Source: Daucus carota subsp. sativus (lineage: Eukaryota; Streptophyta; Magnoliopsida; Apiales; Apiaceae). Taken from it: DNA of 64,000 bases. Of this stretch, positions 60,140 through 64,000 are shown in pieces. Under the pieces are notes generated by a model, which was not told where the DNA came from, made no database searches, and saw nothing but the letters and a program-made list of their open reading frames with translations. A program made the translations under genes and the position numbers. How positions within the stretch are numbered: the first letter of the stretch is position 1; each line of letters begins with the position of its first letter. Where the stretch lies: assembly GCF_001625215.2 (NCBI RefSeq), contig NC_030384.2, positions 31,298,527 to 31,362,526 on the forward strand. Reading direction: 5' to 3'.

Positions 60140-60690
60140 TTTTATAATATAAAATAGAGTAAATGGTGGTCGAAGTTTGCCAAATTTTACAAAATGGTGT
60201 CTAGATTTTGAAAACTACAGAATGGTGGTTGGAGTTCACTTCCGGTTTTTAAAAAAGTGACGGCCATGAAGCTCCGTTAATTTCCTCCATTAACTTTCAA
60301 ACAAAAATTAAAAAAAGGAAGGGTAAATGCGGGTTTTCGTTAAAAACTCTCAACTAATCATCTCCAAATCAATTGATTATCCCCGAAATCCAAAACTCTC
60401 ACCTTTCTCTTGTTTCGTCTTGGAAACTCTCATGTGCTTACATACATACCGTGCATCTATATTTGTATCTTGGTGAAGTTGATTGTGGAGTGTTGATTGG
60501 GTTGTGATGGCGAGTTAGTTTCGCCGGAGTAGTTGGAGTGGTGCGTGGCGACGGTCGGACTTCGAAAGCGAGATTGAGAAGGATTACAGGCTGGTGGAGG
60601 TTGGAGTTTGCATCGGAGGATTGGGGAGAATATGTTGAATAAGTCGGATGTTAGTTTCGTACCGTTCGAGTCGGTTGGGAGGTTGTGTCA
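60140..60690 (+). other. Possible MULE arm with a captured gene fragment
   Basis: 60150-60300 has internally similar AAATGGTGGTCGAAGTTTG / AATGGTGGTTGGAGTTC units of a kind seen in MULE arms. It is followed by a GC-richer stretch (about 60490-60680) with readable frames such as DFESEIEKDYRLVEVGV and NKSDVSFVPFESVG, which I do not recognise. A partial Stowaway follows at about 60690-60793 and no second arm was found. Confidence 0.3.
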
Positions 60691-60793
60691 CATCACTATA
60701 CCCATTTTTCATATAACTTTACTCATTTTTTTACATTTTTTCTCGGTTTCCGTGTCCCAACCAAATGTATATGAATGGTTGGGACGGAGGGAG
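60690..60793. mobile_element. Partial Stowaway MITE
   Basis: Right half only, ending GGGACGGAGGGAG followed by TA. Its interior resembles the right half of the Stowaway that hosts the copia element. Confidence 0.55.
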
Positions 60794-62137
60794 TATAAGT
60801 TATACCCCACAATTACTTTTTGGATATTTTTCGTGCACAACAGTATCTTCTTTAATTTTGTTAAATTTATTGTAATTTTTCTGTGGCAAGATTTTGAAAA
60901 GAATAATATTTGAATATTTCTTGGAAATTCGCATTTGTTTTCTAAATTTGGATAAATTTGGTCATGCAATAAAATTTTGAGCTCAGAAATAATAATATAT
61001 TAACATATAAATTTGTGTTTTTAAATTATAAAGCAATATAAAATTTCAAGGAAACCCACTTGAAATCTCTGTCATGATGACTTGTTTATACAGCTTCAGT
61101 ATATTCGTCGGTCCAAGACTCCAAGTCTTAGGGGCCGTTTGGCTGGACTTAAAAGAAGTGGCTTATTGCTTAAAGTAAAGAAGTAGATTAGAAGTGATAA
61201 GTTGGTCTAGACTTATAAGTTACTCTAAGTGTTTGGATACCGTTACTTAAAGTTTTTTAAGTGTTTGGATAACTATACTTATAAGTCGGTATAGTTTAGT
61301 AATTTTGTAATACAATAATTTGTTTCTTTTAAAAAATAAATTATAATAATATAAGGCCTTTTATTATTAATATATGAAATACTTTACAAATACAAAATTT
61401 TAAACTCTACATCAAAATGAAAAAAAAATTAATAACTACAGATAATACAAGAAAAAAAGTACATTTATTTAATACTTATATTTATTTAATATAAGTAAAA
61501 ATGTATCTTTTATTATTAATATATGAAATAGTTTAGCAAGAATAAAAAAATAAGAAAATTACTGTATAGCAACAATCTAACATGAAGAAAATGCAATACA
61601 GCCAATTACCAGCTTTTTCTTTGCGTCGATTACTTTTAGACTAACACCCCTGAACTGAGTTTGTTTAAAAAGAAGCCGAAGTTGAGCATCTAAAAAAGCT
61701 ACACTTTCAAGCTTTTTTTTCTGAACTTCTTTTGATTGTTTAAGTGCTTCTCTATGTTTGCCAAACACACCACAAAAAAGAGGAAGTTGGCTTCTGAGCT
61801 TTTAAGCTCAGAAGCTCGCTTCCCAAACACCCACTTAATAAATTGTTTTTATCTGAACTTTTAACATTTGTTTTGGGGTTTGGTTGGTAAGGATGGGCAG
61901 CTGCGTAGTAATCAGTCGGTAACTTTGCTCTATCAGTCAAGCTTCGTGGTTTCATACTATGAAATTTGAAAATTTTAAGATTTCCGATTTTCGTTAGAAA
62001 GAGAAAAGATAGAGGAAATTGCAACATGCAATTTGCAATTTACAATTTACAAGAATATCAGGTACCAATTGCCTCAATTTTCTTTGTTGTTGAGACTTCT
62101 TAAGATTTATGCAATGACTGCATTGCAAAATACGTGC
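60794..62137. other. Gene-free AT-rich DNA with a GGCCGTTTGGC-type repeat
   Basis: About 1.3 kb. From 61131 there is GGGGCCGTTTGGCTGGACTT, and near 61750-61830 the text GTTTGCCAAACACACC and CTTCCCAAACACCC. These look like ends of one or more MITEs, but I could not pair them with confidence. No gene. Confidence 0.4.
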
Positions 62138-62447
62138 TCCTTCCGTCCCACTCAATTTTATACGGTTTTCTTTTCAGTATGTCTCATCATTTCTATACAT
62201 TTACAAAATAACAACTTTTTATAATATAAAACACTACTACACACTACTTTCTCTCATTATCTCCATTCTATAGTAATAAAAACACTATGACACCCATTAC
62301 TTTTCTCCTCTATCTCAAATCTATTATTAAAAGATATATAGATCTCATCACTTACCCACTTTTCATCTAACTTTACTCATTTCTTACATTTTGTGTTGAT
62401 CTCCGTGTCCAATCCCAAGGTATATAATTCATTGAGACGGAAAGAGT
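62138..62447. mobile_element. Stowaway-like MITE, diverged
   Basis: Ends CTCCTTCCGTCCC and GACGGAAAGAG. TA follows on the right, but the left flank is not TA. Interior related to the copia-split Stowaway. Confidence 0.65.
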
Positions 62448-62528
62448 AAATAATTTTGTATATAAGCTGTTTAATTTGATTCCTGATTAGGAATATTTAA
62501 TTTTGACTCATTTGGAATTAAGTAGTAC

Positions 62529-62718
62529 TCCCTCCGTTTCTATTTACTTTTTTCATTTGAAATGTCGGGACTGTTCATAACATCAACTTACATCTAATCT
62601 ATAAGACTAAATATAGTTATGAGTGATCTAATACAAAAATAAAGATATTAACGATAAAAAATGTGTGTTCGCAAACGTAATAAAGACAAACAAAAAAAGT
62701 ATTAAGAGACGAGGGGAG
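62529..62718. mobile_element. Stowaway MITE with duplicated right half
   Basis: Ends CTCCCTCCGTTTC and GACGAGGGGAG, with TA flanks (62527-62528, 62719-62720). The last 90 bp (about 62625-62720) are repeated with changes at about 62740-62829. Confidence 0.7.
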
Positions 62719-62829
62719 TATATATATTTAATACTAATACAAAAATAAAGATATTATCGATCAAAAGTGGGTGTTCGCAAACGTGATAAAGACACACAAG
62801 AAAAGTATTAAAAGACGAGAGGAGTATAT

Positions 62830-63564
62830 GGCAAATTACTTTTGTCTTGCTGTATTTGCTTGCATTTGTATTCACTGCAGTGCTATCAGTCTAAGAATTA
62901 AGGTAGTTATTACTACTGTTTGGCTTGTTTTAAAAAAAGTTGCTTATTACTTAAAATGAAGAAGCAGATTATAAGTGATAAGTGAGCCACGACTTATAAA
63001 TGATTAAAGTGTTTGGATGCTCTGACTTATAAATTTTTTGTGTCCGAATAACTTTACTTATAATTTATTATTTATTTGATTGTTAATTTGAATTTATAAA
63101 TTAATACTTTTCAAAATAAAAATCAACTTAGGGGTCATTTGATAAATCTGAACAATTAATATATGACTGAATAATATATCTGACTGACATGAATGAATAA
63201 AAAATCTGAATTCTGAATGAATAATTTTATTTGATAATTTTTTCAATATATCTGAATGATAAATTGTTTAATAAAAATACAAATAAGTTACAAAATCTTT
63301 TGATCAAATTTATATCTAATAATTATACAAATCTTATAAGTGTTTAGTATAATATATATTTAATATTCTTAAATATGATGTAACGGTTGATTTCAAGGTA
63401 GTAATGCATGGATGACTCGCTCAGACAGAGTTTTTGAAATGAAGGGTTCAGCAAAATTTAAGATTCAATCAGCTTGAATAACTGCATCCAAACGAGTTGA
63501 ACGAGAAGTTTCGGTCAGCTGCATCTTATTCACCTCGATTCAGAAGAAAACAAATGGGCTCTTA
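62830..63564. other. AT-rich gene-free DNA
   Basis: Begins with a fragment of the GTTTGGC/AAGAAGCAGATTA repeat family (about 62917-63060). Otherwise nothing recognisable. Confidence 0.4.
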
Positions 63565-63939
63565 GAGCACGTCCAACAGTGCCCTGTAATGGTGTCCTAA
63601 GTTAAAATTTAAAGCATTTGAGATAAATATGTATTCCAACAGTGTCCTAGTGGTGTCTTAAAACAGTAGGACACACTACATGTGCCTTATTTATAAGGCA
63701 CTACCACACTTGTCCTAAACCATTTTAATCCATAAAATATTTATTTTCTCTCTCTTTTCACACATTTTCATACTTGGCTTATATATAGTTGTATTCAAAT
63801 ATATTAATATTTTAATATTAAGACATGAAGATAAGGCATATTGTTGGAATGGATGTATGTGTATAGTGTCCTAAATCACTAGGACATTATATTTTATTAT
63901 ATATATAGGGCTTCTACTAAGACACTGTTGGACTTGCTC
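63565..63939. mobile_element. Tourist-type (PIF/Harbinger) MITE
   Basis: 375 bp, ends GAGCACGTCCAACAGTG and CACTGTTGGACTTGCTC, with TTA on both sides (63562-63564, 63940-63942). Confidence 0.85.
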
Positions 63940-64000
63940 TTAGTCTAGAGCAAAAATTTACTATTTATAAAATTTTAATTTCAAATATATAATTTTAAAA

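Noticed and set aside
61131-61840. One MITE running from GGGCCGTTTGGC to CCCAAACACCC
   Set aside because: The ends do not form a convincing inverted pair and no target duplication was found, so it is noted only as repeat-family sequence.

Overview
This is nuclear DNA from a flowering plant, most likely a eudicot. It is AT-rich, its genes contain GT-AG introns, and it encodes a plastid-targeted ribosomal protein, a plant-type TOM20, a DUF579 xylan protein, a class III peroxidase and DC1 proteins. The transposons are typical of plants: CTCCCTCCGTCC Stowaway MITEs, Tourist, hAT, Helitron, MULE, Ty1/copia and LINE elements. I cannot name the species. Exon structures below were worked out by hand from splice sites, reading frame and family resemblance.

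Left third (1-24600), the gene-rich part. In order: the 3' end of a MESD-type ER chaperone gene (+); a broken telomere-repeat-binding-protein copy (+) cut off by a LINE (-); SEC61 gamma (+); plastid ribosomal protein bL27 (-); a Helitron just upstream of an IRX15-like DUF579 gene (+); a six-exon TOM20 gene (-); a hAT-type MITE, a Helitron terminus and a Pack-MULE carrying a receptor-kinase fragment; and a four-exon class III peroxidase (-). These are unrelated single genes, not an operon or pathway cluster.

Middle (26480-37755), a retrotransposon nest three levels deep. A Stowaway MITE was split by a very young Ty1/copia element (5-bp target duplication, LTRs differing by one C over about 700 bp). 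The copia pol gene was in turn split by a 4.49-kb solo LTR. The 5' LTR of the copia element is joined abnormally to gag: the last 256 bp of the LTR, the primer-binding site and the probable gag start codon are missing.

Right part (37755-64000), repeat-rich. It holds a PIF/Harbinger element with an intact transposase ORF but a truncated ORF1, a decayed hAT element with a perfect 8-bp duplication, two DC1-domain genes (47926 and 55596), a decayed LINE interrupted by a hAT MITE, a second Pack-MULE carrying a WD40 (WDR5-like) fragment, and many MITEs.

I see no convincing new multi-gene system. The observations most worth following are the two Pack-MULEs with 9-bp target duplications, the LTR-gag junction of the copia element, the very long solo LTR, and the internally duplicated Helitron in the IRX15-like promoter.
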